From NCBI GenBank assembly GCA_030673895.1, contig JAUTCR010000005.1, forward strand, positions 1 through 64,000: a DNA stretch of 64,000 nucleotides, read 5' to 3'. The position numbers were made by a program, and so were the translations under genes. Positions 36,482 to 43,720 of this stretch are shown here, in pieces (within the stretch, counting starts at the first letter, position 1; every line of letters starts with the position of its first letter). Origin of the DNA: Verrucomicrobiota bacterium JB023 (GTDB taxonomy: Bacteria; Verrucomicrobiota; Verrucomicrobiia; Verrucomicrobiales; Akkermansiaceae). The notes under the pieces were generated by a model that saw nothing but the letters and a program-made list of their open reading frames with translations, did not search any database and was not told the origin of the DNA.

Positions 36482-36972
36482 TTCGCATTCTGTCCCCCGT
36501 ATTCCCATTCCTTCTTTTGATTCTCGTCCCTGTCCTCACCTCCTGCGGCGGCAGCGATGAGATGCCGCCACCGGAACCTGGCTCAGCCCGGTTGTTCGAT
36601 GTCTCGCTCGATTCCGACAATAGCTCACTCTTCTTCGCCGGCACGGCAACGAGCAATGGCCTATTCAATGCCGAGGGTGGTTATTCGCTTTGGTTCACCT
36701 TGCAGTCCCAGCCCGGCGCAGCAGCCAATGATGTCTCCATGCGGTTGGTCGATAATCACGGATTCACCATCACCCAACGCGCCCGCTACCTATCCGATGA
36801 TGGGGAAAAGGGTGAAATCTCACTGTTGAAGGGTCGGCTCATCCTCCGCGGAGAAGCCAGCCGCAGTGGCCACGAGCTGGAGGGATCCTGGTACTTTGAC
36901 GGTGAACCCGGCGGCACTTTTTGGATTGCGCCGCGGGGCTCGATCTTCCCGTCTCGCATGGTGCCAAACTAA
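36478..36972 (+). CDS. Small lipoprotein of unknown function
   Basis: 164 residues. A hydrophobic signal is followed by the lipobox LTSC (Cys at about residue 22) and then GGSDEMPPPEP, so it should be lipidated and anchored in the envelope. The rest is a beta-rich domain of about 130 residues ending GEPGGTFWIAPRGSIFPSRM, not assigned to any family. Its ATG overlaps the stop of the previous gene, so the two are coupled, although one is cytoplasmic and the other is exported. Confidence 0.8.
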   Translation: MIRILSPVFPFLLLILVPVLTSCGGSDEMPPPEPGSARLFDVSLDSDNSSLFFAGTATSNGLFNAEGGYSLWFTLQSQPGAAANDVSMRLVDNHGFTITQRARYLSDDGEKGEISLLKGRLILRGEASRSGHELEGSWYFDGEPGGTFWIAPRGSIFPSRMVPN

Positions 36973-37024
36973 TCGTTTTTGTTTTTGCCGATTCTGGCCA
37001 AGATTGCGCGGCCCCCTCCCTCAC

Positions 37025-38887
37025 ATGACTCCGCTCACCTATCTCGCCGCCGTTCTCGCTCTGGGAATTCTCGCTCAATGGCTCGCCTGGCGTTTCAAGC
37101 TCCCCTCCATTCTTCTTCTCCTCGCCTTTGGCTTCACCCTCTCTGCCGCGACGAATACCCGCATCGACCAATTCATGGAGGAGGAGACTCTTCTCGCCAT
37201 CACGGGTCTCTTCGTCGCTATCATCCTCTTCGAGGGCGGTCTGACGCTGAAATTTGGTGAACTCAAGGAGGCCGGCACCCCGGTCCTCCGCCTCTGCACG
37301 CTCGGGCCCCTCATTGCGGGCGTCCTTACCGCCTTCGCCGCCAAGTGGGTCTTTCATTGGGACTGGCGAGTTGCGGCCATGGCTGGAGCCATCCTTGTGG
37401 TGACGGGTCCTACCGTGGTCGGTCCCCTGCTCCGCTTAATTAAACCGACTCGCAAGATAGCCTCCATTGTGAAGTGGGAGGGGATCGTCGTCGACCCGAT
37501 TGGAGCCATCGCCGCGGTCCTCGTCTTCCAAATTGCTCTCTCCAGCAGCTTGCAAGAGGCAGCAAGTGACCTTCTCAAGGCCATCATGTTGAGCCTGATT
37601 GTCGGCTTCGTCCTCGCTGGCATCCTCGCCAAAGGCATCGAGTGGCTTCTGCGCAACCACCTCGTCCCCGATTTCCTGGAATCGGTCTTCCTGCTCGCCG
37701 TGGTCGGCTCGGCCTTTGCCATCTCCAATGTGATTCAAAAGGAATCCGGCCTCCTTACCGTCACGGTCCTCGGCGTCGCCCTGGCCAATCAAAAGAGCGT
37801 CTCGGTCAAGAATATCCTGGAATTCAAGGAGCACTTGCGGGTGCTGATCATCTCTCTTCTCTTCATCCTCCTGTCCGGCCGTATCGAGCTTGACTCCCTG
37901 AAAACCGTCCTCGTCCCCGGCCTCATCTTCCTCGCCATTCTTCTGGTCATCGTCCGTCCCGCCTCCGTTCTCTTGTCGAACCTTGGCTCTCAGACCGCCA
38001 CCTTCAAGGAGAAGCTCTTCCTCTCCGCCCTGGCTCCCCGGGGTATCGTAGCCGCCGCAGTGGCTTCAATCTTCGCTCTCGAGTTCTCCCATGCCGCGCA
38101 TGAAGGCCAGTTGCCTGAGAACATCGTCGACCAAGCCAACCAGCTCGTGCCCGTCATCTTCCTCACCATCATCGGCACGGTCCTCGTCTATGGTCTGATG
38201 GCAGTCCCTCTGGCGCGCGCGCTGGGCGTGGCGGCAAAGACGACCTCCGGCGTACTCTTCGCCGGAGCCGATGCCTGGACTCGCTTGCTCGCAAAAGCTC
38301 TTCATGAGGACGGCCACACCGTCCTCCTTCTTGATACCAAGTATGAAAAAATCTCGTCTGCCAAGATGGCGGGAATTCCCGCTATCCGCGCCAATATTCT
38401 ATCGGAATTTGCCGAAGAGCATCTCGAACTAACCGGCGTTGGCCAACTGGTCGCCGCCACGCCAAATGATGAGATCAACACCATGGCAGCGCACGAGTTC
38501 GCCCACCTCTTCGGGCGGGCCAATTGCTGGCAGGTCGCGCCCAAGGACGTGGGCGGCCCAAAACACAAATCCGTTGATCCTCTCCAGCGAGCCCGCATCT
38601 GCTTCCATGGCAGCCCGACTTTCGAAGAATTGGAGTCGGTCGCCCTCCGAGGAGCACAGATTAAGAAGACCCAGATTACCGACGTCTTCACCTTCGAGGA
38701 CTTTGTTTCAACCCACGGTGACGACGCCCTTGTCCTCTTCATGAATCACCCTGAGAAGGGCTTGGCTCCCGTCACTTCGGATATCACCAACCTCCCTCCC
38801 GGCACTCATCTCTACAGCCTCTTGCCCGAAGAGGAGCCCAGCACCATGATGAGCCCGGAAGCCGAATCCCAACCAATGGGCCTCTAA
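37025..38887 (+). CDS. Cation/proton antiporter (Na+/H+ exchanger) with TrkA-like domain
   Basis: About 620 residues from the ATG at 37025 (MTPLTYLAAVLALGILAQWL). Residues 1-400 hold twelve or so membrane segments with ITGLFVAIILFEGGLTLKF near 60 and the VTGPTVVGPLLRL motif near 126, as in CPA1/NhaP-type antiporters. From about 408 there is a nucleotide-binding-like fold (VLFAGADAWTRLLAKALHED, with TVLLLDTKYEK near 437) resembling a TrkA-N/RCK domain that could gate transport. Role: sodium or potassium efflux coupled to proton entry at the inner membrane. Ion specificity is not known. Confidence 0.9.
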   Translation: MTPLTYLAAVLALGILAQWLAWRFKLPSILLLLAFGFTLSAATNTRIDQFMEEETLLAITGLFVAIILFEGGLTLKFGELKEAGTPVLRLCTLGPLIAGVLTAFAAKWVFHWDWRVAAMAGAILVVTGPTVVGPLLRLIKPTRKIASIVKWEGIVVDPIGAIAAVLVFQIALSSSLQEAASDLLKAIMLSLIVGFVLAGILAKGIEWLLRNHLVPDFLESVFLLAVVGSAFAISNVIQKESGLLTVTVLGVALANQKSVSVKNILEFKEHLRVLIISLLFILLSGRIELDSLKTVLVPGLIFLAILLVIVRPASVLLSNLGSQTATFKEKLFLSALAPRGIVAAAVASIFALEFSHAAHEGQLPENIVDQANQLVPVIFLTIIGTVLVYGLMAVPLARALGVAAKTTSGVLFAGADAWTRLLAKALHEDGHTVLLLDTKYEKISSAKMAGIPAIRANILSEFAEEHLELTGVGQLVAATPNDEINTMAAHEFAHLFGRANCWQVAPKDVGGPKHKSVDPLQRARICFHGSPTFEELESVALRGAQIKKTQITDVFTFEDFVSTHGDDALVLFMNHPEKGLAPVTSDITNLPPGTHLYSLLPEEEPSTMMSPEAESQPMGL

Positions 38888-38905
38888 CCTTTTCTAACCA
38901 ATACG

Positions 38906-39253
38906 ATGAACGCACTAATCGCCAACGCCGACTACGAGGAGAACGACCGCAACCCCATCCATCTTAAGGTTGGGCAAGAAGTCACCACCGGCCCCCAGGA
39001 TTCCGACTGGCCGGGCTGGATCTGGGTCGAGACGAACAATGAGCAGAGCGGCTACGTTCCCGAGGCCTATCTCGAGCCCGTCGGACCTTCCCGTTTCTCC
39101 GTTCTGCAAGCCTTCGACGGCAAGGTGCTGAAGGTGAAAAAAGGTGAGATGGTCCACTCTGAGATCGAGATCGAGGGATGGCATTGGTGCCGCAATGGTG
39201 AGGACGAGGCAGGATGGCTCCCCGCCTATTTGCTCAAGGAGCAGCAGCCTTGA
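38906..39253 (+). CDS. Small protein with two SH3-like domains
   Basis: 115 residues made of two SH3-like units of about 55 residues. The first starts ALIANADYEENDRNPIHLKV and ends ETNNEQSGYVPEAYLEPV; the second starts SVLQAFDGKVLKVKKGEMV and ends WHWCRNGEDEAGWLPAYLLK. Both show the ALYDY-like opening, the Trp pair and the G-(Y/W)-(V/L)-P end that bind proline-rich peptides. There is no signal peptide, so it is cytoplasmic. It lies 18 bases after the antiporter gene and may be co-transcribed. Partner unknown. Confidence 0.85.
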   Translation: MNALIANADYEENDRNPIHLKVGQEVTTGPQDSDWPGWIWVETNNEQSGYVPEAYLEPVGPSRFSVLQAFDGKVLKVKKGEMVHSEIEIEGWHWCRNGEDEAGWLPAYLLKEQQP

Positions 39254-39332
39254 AGGGGCCTCCGCCCAAGTCGCTCAATCTGTCTCGAGCGGGCTTCCCT
39301 TTCCTCTCCCAGCCCGCTACGTTCTTCCTCCC

Positions 39333-40580
39333 ATGCGCCCGCCACGGAAGTTCAAGGACACCCCCTTCCCCTATCATCACGAGCTCACGCTCGAAATCAC
39401 CTCCCTCACGAATCTTGGTGTGGGGTTAGGTCGAGTGACCCTGGAGAGCACCTCCGAGGAAGACACCGATGGCGGCTGGGTCGTCTTCGTCCCCTTCACC
39501 CTTCCGGGTGAAAAAGTCCGCGCGCGGATCCATCGGAATGATTCCAATTGCTCGCACGCCGATCTATTGGAAGTGCTCGTTCCATCCCCGGACCGGGTGG
39601 AGGCATCGTGCCCGCTCTTCGGTCAATGCGGCGGCTGCCAATACCAGCACCTTTCCTATGACAAGCAGCTGGAGTGGAAGCGCCAGCAGGTGGCCGAACT
39701 CGCCCGCCATTTGGCCGGGCTTGAGATGACGGTCCTCCCCCCCGTCCCCTCGCCGATGGAGTGGAACTACCGCTCCAAGCTGACCCCTCACTTCGCCAAG
39801 CCTCGCAACGGGGAGATCGGTCCCATCGGCTTTCTCGCCAATGGCACCCGGAGTCGCCTCATCGATGTTCCGCAGTGCCCCATCGCAGTCGAATCGATCA
39901 ATGAAGCATTGCCCGGGGTCCGCAAGGAGGTGCGAGACCGCGCCAAGTCCTACAAGAAAGGCGCCACCCTGCTTCTCCGGGCCCATGAGGACGGCGTCGA
40001 GACCAACCATCGCGCTGTGGTTTCGGAAAAGGTTCATGACCTCACCTTCCACTTCCTCGCCGGCGATTTCTTCCAGAACAATCCCTTTATCCTACCATCC
40101 TTCGTCGACTACGTCGCGGAGGAGGCTTCAAAGGATGGCTGCTCCCACCTCGTCGACGCCTACTGTGGTTCGGGCCTGTTCGCCTTGTCTCTCGCGCGAC
40201 GATTCGAACAAGTCGCCGGAGTCGAAGTGTCCGAAACTTCCGCCGACTTCGCCCGCCGCAATGCGGAACTCAACGGTCTCGGCAACGTCTCGATCCTGGC
40301 TGCCAGTGCGGAAGAGATTTTCAAGGACATCACCTTCCCACCCGGAGAAACAGCCATGGTGATCGACCCGCCGAGAAAAGGCTGTAACGAAGACTTCCTC
40401 AATCAGCTTCACCATTTCCGCCCCAAGCGCCTGGTCTATGTCTCCTGCAATCCCGCGACCCAGATGCGAGACTTTCAATCCCTCACCAAGAGTGGCTATC
40501 GGGTGGAGAAAATCCAACCTTTCGACCTCTTCCCCCAGACCCGGCACCTTGAGTGCGTTGCGACCCTGAGCCTGGCCTGA
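39333..40580 (+). CDS. RNA (uracil-5-)-methyltransferase with TRAM domain (RlmD/RlmCD-like)
   Basis: About 415 residues from the ATG at 39333. An N-terminal TRAM-like beta-barrel (about 15-85) is followed by iron-sulfur cysteines C93, C99, C102 (CPLFGQCGGCQYQH) and C182 (PQCPIAV). SAM-binding motifs are VDAYCGSGLFALSLA near 275 and MVIDPPRKGC near 342-351; the catalytic cysteine is C372 in VSCNPATQMRD. It makes m5U in 23S rRNA or tRNA; which site cannot be told. The frame is open well upstream, but that part lies inside the SH3 gene and is not coding. Confidence 0.9.
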   Translation: MRPPRKFKDTPFPYHHELTLEITSLTNLGVGLGRVTLESTSEEDTDGGWVVFVPFTLPGEKVRARIHRNDSNCSHADLLEVLVPSPDRVEASCPLFGQCGGCQYQHLSYDKQLEWKRQQVAELARHLAGLEMTVLPPVPSPMEWNYRSKLTPHFAKPRNGEIGPIGFLANGTRSRLIDVPQCPIAVESINEALPGVRKEVRDRAKSYKKGATLLLRAHEDGVETNHRAVVSEKVHDLTFHFLAGDFFQNNPFILPSFVDYVAEEASKDGCSHLVDAYCGSGLFALSLARRFEQVAGVEVSETSADFARRNAELNGLGNVSILAASAEEIFKDITFPPGETAMVIDPPRKGCNEDFLNQLHHFRPKRLVYVSCNPATQMRDFQSLTKSGYRVEKIQPFDLFPQTRHLECVATLSLA

Positions 40581-40590
40581 ATTACTCAGT

Positions 40591-40733
40591 CCTCCGCCCC
40601 AGCCGGAGAGCTAGACTCGACGCACTCTCCAGCAAGCGCTGGCGCCAGTCGAAACGAGCTTCTCGTAAACAAACCACCCGGAGCTGCCAATTACCAATCG
40701 CCAATCGTAGCGTGACAATCGCAGCGCCGGGTG
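40591..40733. repeat. Cluster of hairpins between convergent genes
   Basis: Within about 145 bases lie four possible stems: CTCCG/CGGAG (40591-40607); CCAGC/GCTGG overlapping the palindrome CTGGCGCCAG (about 40629-40648); ACGAG/CTCGT (about 40654-40666); and a 13-bp stem with one mismatch (40675-40687 with 40721-40733). The loop of the last holds three near-repeats of CCAATYR. No long T-run follows. It lies between the ends of the methyltransferase gene (+) and the TIM-barrel gene (-), so a two-way termination or RNA-stability region is plausible; a non-coding RNA is possible. Confidence 0.45.
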
Positions 40734-40765
40734 ATCCGGAAACGAAATTTTAAACGGAGGCGGTC

Positions 40766-41818
40766 CTATTGATTCTCCTTATCGAAGGCGGAATCGAAGA
40801 TGACGTTGCTCGGCGGGAAATCGAGCGCCCGCGTGAATTCACAACTCTCGGTGGCTCCGTGGAAGCGGTCCATGCGTCCATCCTCCCACTCGACCGAAAG
40901 CGGGCCTTGATACCCGATGTCGTTGAGAGCGACGATGATTTCCTCAAAGTCAATATCCCCCCGGCCAACGCTGCGGAAATCCCAATAGCGACGGGCGTCC
41001 ATGAAGTCCGTGTGACCGCCGAAAACACCCACCGTGCCATCGCCGTGGCCCCACCACGCGTCCTTCATGTGCGCGTGATAGATGCGGTCGGAGAACTCGC
41101 GGATGAAGCGAACGTAGTCCACACCTTGATAGCCGAGATGGCTCGGATCGTAGTTGAAACCAAATCGCCGGTGCCCCTTGACGGCCTCAAGCGCCCGGGC
41201 GGCCGAAGCCAAGTCAAAGGCGATCTCGGTTGGATGCACCTCAAGCGCGAAGTCGACATTCACCTCCTCATAAGCATCAAGAATCGGTGTCCACCGGGCC
41301 GCGAAATCATCAAAGCCTTTCTGGAGATAATCCTGACTCGTCGGAGGGAAGGCATACAGAGCGTGCCAGATGCTGGAACCCGTGAAGCCGTTGACAACCG
41401 CACGTCCGCTTCCCGCTGGCAGCTCCGCCATGTAGTCAGCACCCGCGTCGATGAACTTGCGGCAAGCCTTTCCGGTATCAATCATCTCCTGCGCCGCCCG
41501 CTGGCGGACGCCTTCCGGATCACCGTCGCCCCAAATATGAGGAGGAAGGATAGCCTTGTGACGCTCGTCGATGTTGTCACAAACCGCCTGTCCGGCGAGG
41601 TGATTGGATACCGCGTAGCAAGCCAGCTCATTTTTCTTCAGCAGCTCCCAGAGACCTTCCACATAGCCGTCTTCATTCAGAGCCTTCTGCACATCGAAGT
41701 GGTCTCCCCAGCAGGCCAGCTCGACGCCATCATAGCCCATATCGCGGACTTTCGGCAGGAGTTCGGCAATTGGCAGATCGGCCCACTGGCCGGTGAACAA
41801 GGTAACGGGTCTTGGCAT
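40766..41818 (-). CDS. Sugar phosphate isomerase/epimerase-like TIM-barrel protein
   Basis: 350 residues. N-terminus [20 protein letters not shown], then [16 protein letters not shown]. The four metal-binding positions of the xylose-isomerase-like TIM barrel family are visible: Glu in [10 protein letters not shown], Asp in [11 protein letters not shown], His in [11 protein letters not shown] and Glu in [14 protein letters not shown]. Expected reaction: isomerisation or epimerisation of a sugar or cyclitol, or dehydration. It lies 18 bases after xylB and is surely co-transcribed with it, so its substrate may be a pentose or ketopentose. Also possible: inositol-type or tagatose-epimerase-type activity. 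Confidence 0.85.
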   Translation of the reverse strand: MPRPVTLFTGQWADLPIAELLPKVRDMGYDGVELACWGDHFDVQKALNEDGYVEGLWELLKKNELACYAVSNHLAGQAVCDNIDERHKAILPPHIWGDGDPEGVRQRAAQEMIDTGKACRKFIDAGADYMAELPAGSGRAVVNGFTGSSIWHALYAFPPTSQDYLQKGFDDFAARWTPILDAYEEVNVDFALEVHPTEIAFDLASAARALEAVKGHRRFGFNYDPSHLGYQGVDYVRFIREFSDRIYHAHMKDAWWGHGDGTVGVFGGHTDFMDARRYWDFRSVGRGDIDFEEIIVALNDIGYQGPLSVEWEDGRMDRFHGATESCEFTRALDFPPSNVIFDSAFDKENQ

Positions 41819-41836
41819 AATGGTGTTGTTTTAGGT

Positions 41837-43396
41837 TTAGCTAATGTTGAAGCGGTCACTGAGGGCCTCGGCAAACGTTTTTTCCAAGTCTTGATAGATT
41901 GAGACGTGTTCCGATACCGGGGCGAGGTCGCGCCCATCGGCGGGCGCGGATAATTTGTCTTCAAGAAAGGCGAGATCGGCGCCCGTGGCCACGGCGGCTC
42001 GAATGGCTGCCCCCAAGCCGGCCGAGCCAGAGACCGCTAGCCGCCGGACCGGCTTGCCAAAGACATCGGCCACCACTTGGGCAATGCCATCATTCTCGGA
42101 AGCTCCTCCAGTGAGGAGGATCTCCCCCTCACTATCCAATCCCAACCAACGGGAATGGAGTTTCATGTTGAGAAACTGGCCTTCCACGATGCCCCTGGCC
42201 CATTCCTCAGCAGTCGGCTTCCATCCGGGAGCCTGAGCCGAAGTCGAGTCAACCCGCGGAGTGATCTCATTCCCAACGAAGGGGATGATCACCCGACCGT
42301 CATTCCCCACCGGCGTGCGCGATAGCCCGTCGACTCCAAAGTCATTCCAGCTCAGGCCATACTCATCCTTGATCGCCTCACGAGCAAGAGAGCCATTGCG
42401 GAAACAGATGAGACTCATGAAGCCACCCATCGGATTACCAAAGGCATGGCCGAAGCCGCGCGGGTCAGTGAGCGGCTCATCCATGGCCGCGAACAAGGTA
42501 TCGCTGGTTCCCAGGCTGATCACCATCTTGCCAGCCCTCGAGGCACCCATCCCTACCAAGCTGCACGGATTGTCGCCCGACCACAGGAGGCTCTGACATT
42601 TCGGGGAAAACCCATAGCGCTTAACGAAATACGGTGAGATATCGCCGGCCACGCTCGCAGAAGGCTCCACCTCAGGCAGCTTCGCCCGCAGGTCGGGGGC
42701 CGTGGCAGTTAGGAGAGCGTCATCCCACTCCCCCGCAGCCAGGTTCATCAAGTTCATCCCCGCACCGTCGCCATAATCAATGGCAGCCGGACGACCGCTG
42801 AGGACACTGGCGAGGAAGGAGCTGACCAGATGGATGGAAGCCGTCTCCGCGTAAGCTTTTGGCTGAGTCTTATAAAATCGACGAATCTGCGGCCCCGTGA
42901 AGCGCTCAATCGCCTCCGAACCCGAGCGCTTCCGCACCTCGTCCGCACCTCCCAACGCATCCGTGATTTCGCGGCACTCCGGCCCGGTTGACGTATCCAT
43001 CCAGATCGGCGAGGTCTCGCGAGTGAGACAAGCACCGATCTGCCCTGCCAATGGCGCAGTCTCGTCGAGAGAAGATAAGACCTGCCCGAAATCACCCGAA
43101 AGATAAACGCTGCCATGCTGCTGACCAGAGCCGGAGACAGAGGCGATTGAGGAGAAATCGACGCCCTCCTCCTTCATGCGGTCGAGAAGGAGATTGAGAG
43201 CATCCAACCAAAGGAGGGGGTTGGCATGAACCTCCCCCGCTTCTCCTCCCGGGAGAAATCCCGAGGGGTGATTGTATCGAGGGAGGTCGGCACCGAAGTT
43301 GACCGACCAGCTTCCTAACACCTCTCCATCAGTCCAATCGACCAAGACAGCCGAGAGGCTTTGGGTCGAGGCATCCAAACCTAGCGAATTTTTCAT
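41837..43396 (-). CDS. xylB: Xylulokinase (FGGY-family carbohydrate kinase)
   Basis: 519 residues. N-terminal phosphate loop SLGLDASTQSLSAVLVDW, the substrate motif ASVSGSGQQHGSVYL near residue 85, MVISLGTSDTLFA near 292, and the ADP site ILLTGGASENDGIAQVVADV near 427 with GSAGLGAAIRAAV near 463. It phosphorylates D-xylulose to D-xylulose 5-phosphate. Located downstream of xylA, with 324 bases between them that contain the proposed antisense small RNA and a palindrome. ATG at 43396 has only a weak ribosome site. Confidence 0.93.
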   Translation of the reverse strand: MKNSLGLDASTQSLSAVLVDWTDGEVLGSWSVNFGADLPRYNHPSGFLPGGEAGEVHANPLLWLDALNLLLDRMKEEGVDFSSIASVSGSGQQHGSVYLSGDFGQVLSSLDETAPLAGQIGACLTRETSPIWMDTSTGPECREITDALGGADEVRKRSGSEAIERFTGPQIRRFYKTQPKAYAETASIHLVSSFLASVLSGRPAAIDYGDGAGMNLMNLAAGEWDDALLTATAPDLRAKLPEVEPSASVAGDISPYFVKRYGFSPKCQSLLWSGDNPCSLVGMGASRAGKMVISLGTSDTLFAAMDEPLTDPRGFGHAFGNPMGGFMSLICFRNGSLAREAIKDEYGLSWNDFGVDGLSRTPVGNDGRVIIPFVGNEITPRVDSTSAQAPGWKPTAEEWARGIVEGQFLNMKLHSRWLGLDSEGEILLTGGASENDGIAQVVADVFGKPVRRLAVSGSAGLGAAIRAAVATGADLAFLEDKLSAPADGRDLAPVSEHVSIYQDLEKTFAEALSDRFNIS

Positions 43397-43448
43397 TTTT
43401 CTTAGGGTTATAAATCGTTATCTATCAGCACATTAGGAAGAGACTTTC

Positions 43449-43472
43449 TTTCCGATGACTTTTTATCGGAAA
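43449..43472. promoter_or_regulatory. Palindrome upstream of the sigma-54 promoter
   Basis: Perfect 8-bp arms TTTCCGAT (43449-43456) and ATCGGAAA (43465-43472) around an 8-base spacer. Its centre is about 62 bases before the predicted start of the small RNA and about 65 bases before the xylB start on the other strand. It may bind a dimeric regulator, either an enhancer-binding protein for the sigma-54 promoter or a regulator of xylB. It could also form an RNA stem in the xylB leader. Confidence 0.45.
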
Positions 43473-43496
43473 AATACGGCGCTCGCTTCGTTTAAT

Positions 43497-43512
43497 TGGC
43501 ACGGGCAATGCT
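43497..43512 (+). promoter_or_regulatory. Sigma-54 (RpoN) promoter
   Basis: TGGCACGGGCAATGCT matches the sigma-54 consensus TGGCACGrNNNTTGCW at every defined position but one (A for the first T of TTGC), with the obligatory ten bases between GG and GC. The -12 C is at 43511, which puts the start of transcription at about 43523, on the plus strand. That is exactly where the folded RNA begins. Confidence 0.75.
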
Positions 43513-43521
43513 CTATCCTAG

Positions 43522-43625
43522 ATGCCGTGTTGCTTGATAAGGCGCGAGAGCTGGAAGTGGTTTCATGGGTTTTTCCACCAAAGCTCTCGCGCCCCTTCTT
43601 TTGAAGTGCACGGCATTTTTATTTT
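43522..43625 (+). ncRNA. Proposed sigma-54-dependent small RNA, antisense to the xylA-xylB spacer
   Basis: Predicted 5' end about 43522 from the sigma-54 promoter. The outer stem pairs 43522-43529 (ATGCCGTG) with 43609-43616 (CACGGCAT). A 12-bp perfect inner stem pairs 43541-43552 (GGCGCGAGAGCT) with 43582-43593, capped by an alternative GTGG/CCAC or GGAA/TTCC apical stem. A small CTTC-TTTT-GAAG hairpin lies on the 3' side. The outer stem runs straight into TTTTTATTTT, which fits an intrinsic terminator for the plus strand. A reading frame starting at 43522 has no coding character. No known family was recognised. Confidence 0.6.
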
Positions 43626-43684
43626 CTCGGTTCCTGCGCCATGCCGCGAGCAGCATTTCGACCTTAAGCGAACCAATTCAATGA

Positions 43685-43701
43685 GGGAGGATCGCCCTCC
43701 C
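43685..43701 (-). repeat. Hairpin just after xylA
   Basis: GGGAGG and CCTCCC pair around a 5-base loop, about 20 bases after the xylA stop on the minus strand. No T-run follows in that direction, so it is more likely an mRNA-stabilising or processing stem at the xylA 3' end than a terminator. Confidence 0.45.
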
Positions 43702-43720
43702 TTCACCGGTATCTTAGCCT

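Larger units (their letters stand above)
43397..43720. other. xylA-xylB intercistronic region, densely structured
   Basis: 324 bases between the xylA stop and the xylB start. On the plus strand, in order: the palindrome 43449-43472, a sigma-54-type promoter 43497-43512, a proposed folded small RNA 43522-43625 and a GGGAGG/CCTCCC hairpin (43685-43701) next to the xylA stop. No protein-coding frame with coding character is present. Confidence 0.7.

Noticed and set aside
40769-41902. Open frame of about 377 codons opposite the TIM-barrel gene
   Set aside because: Antisense shadow: the minus-strand product has complete metal-binding motifs, while this one has none.
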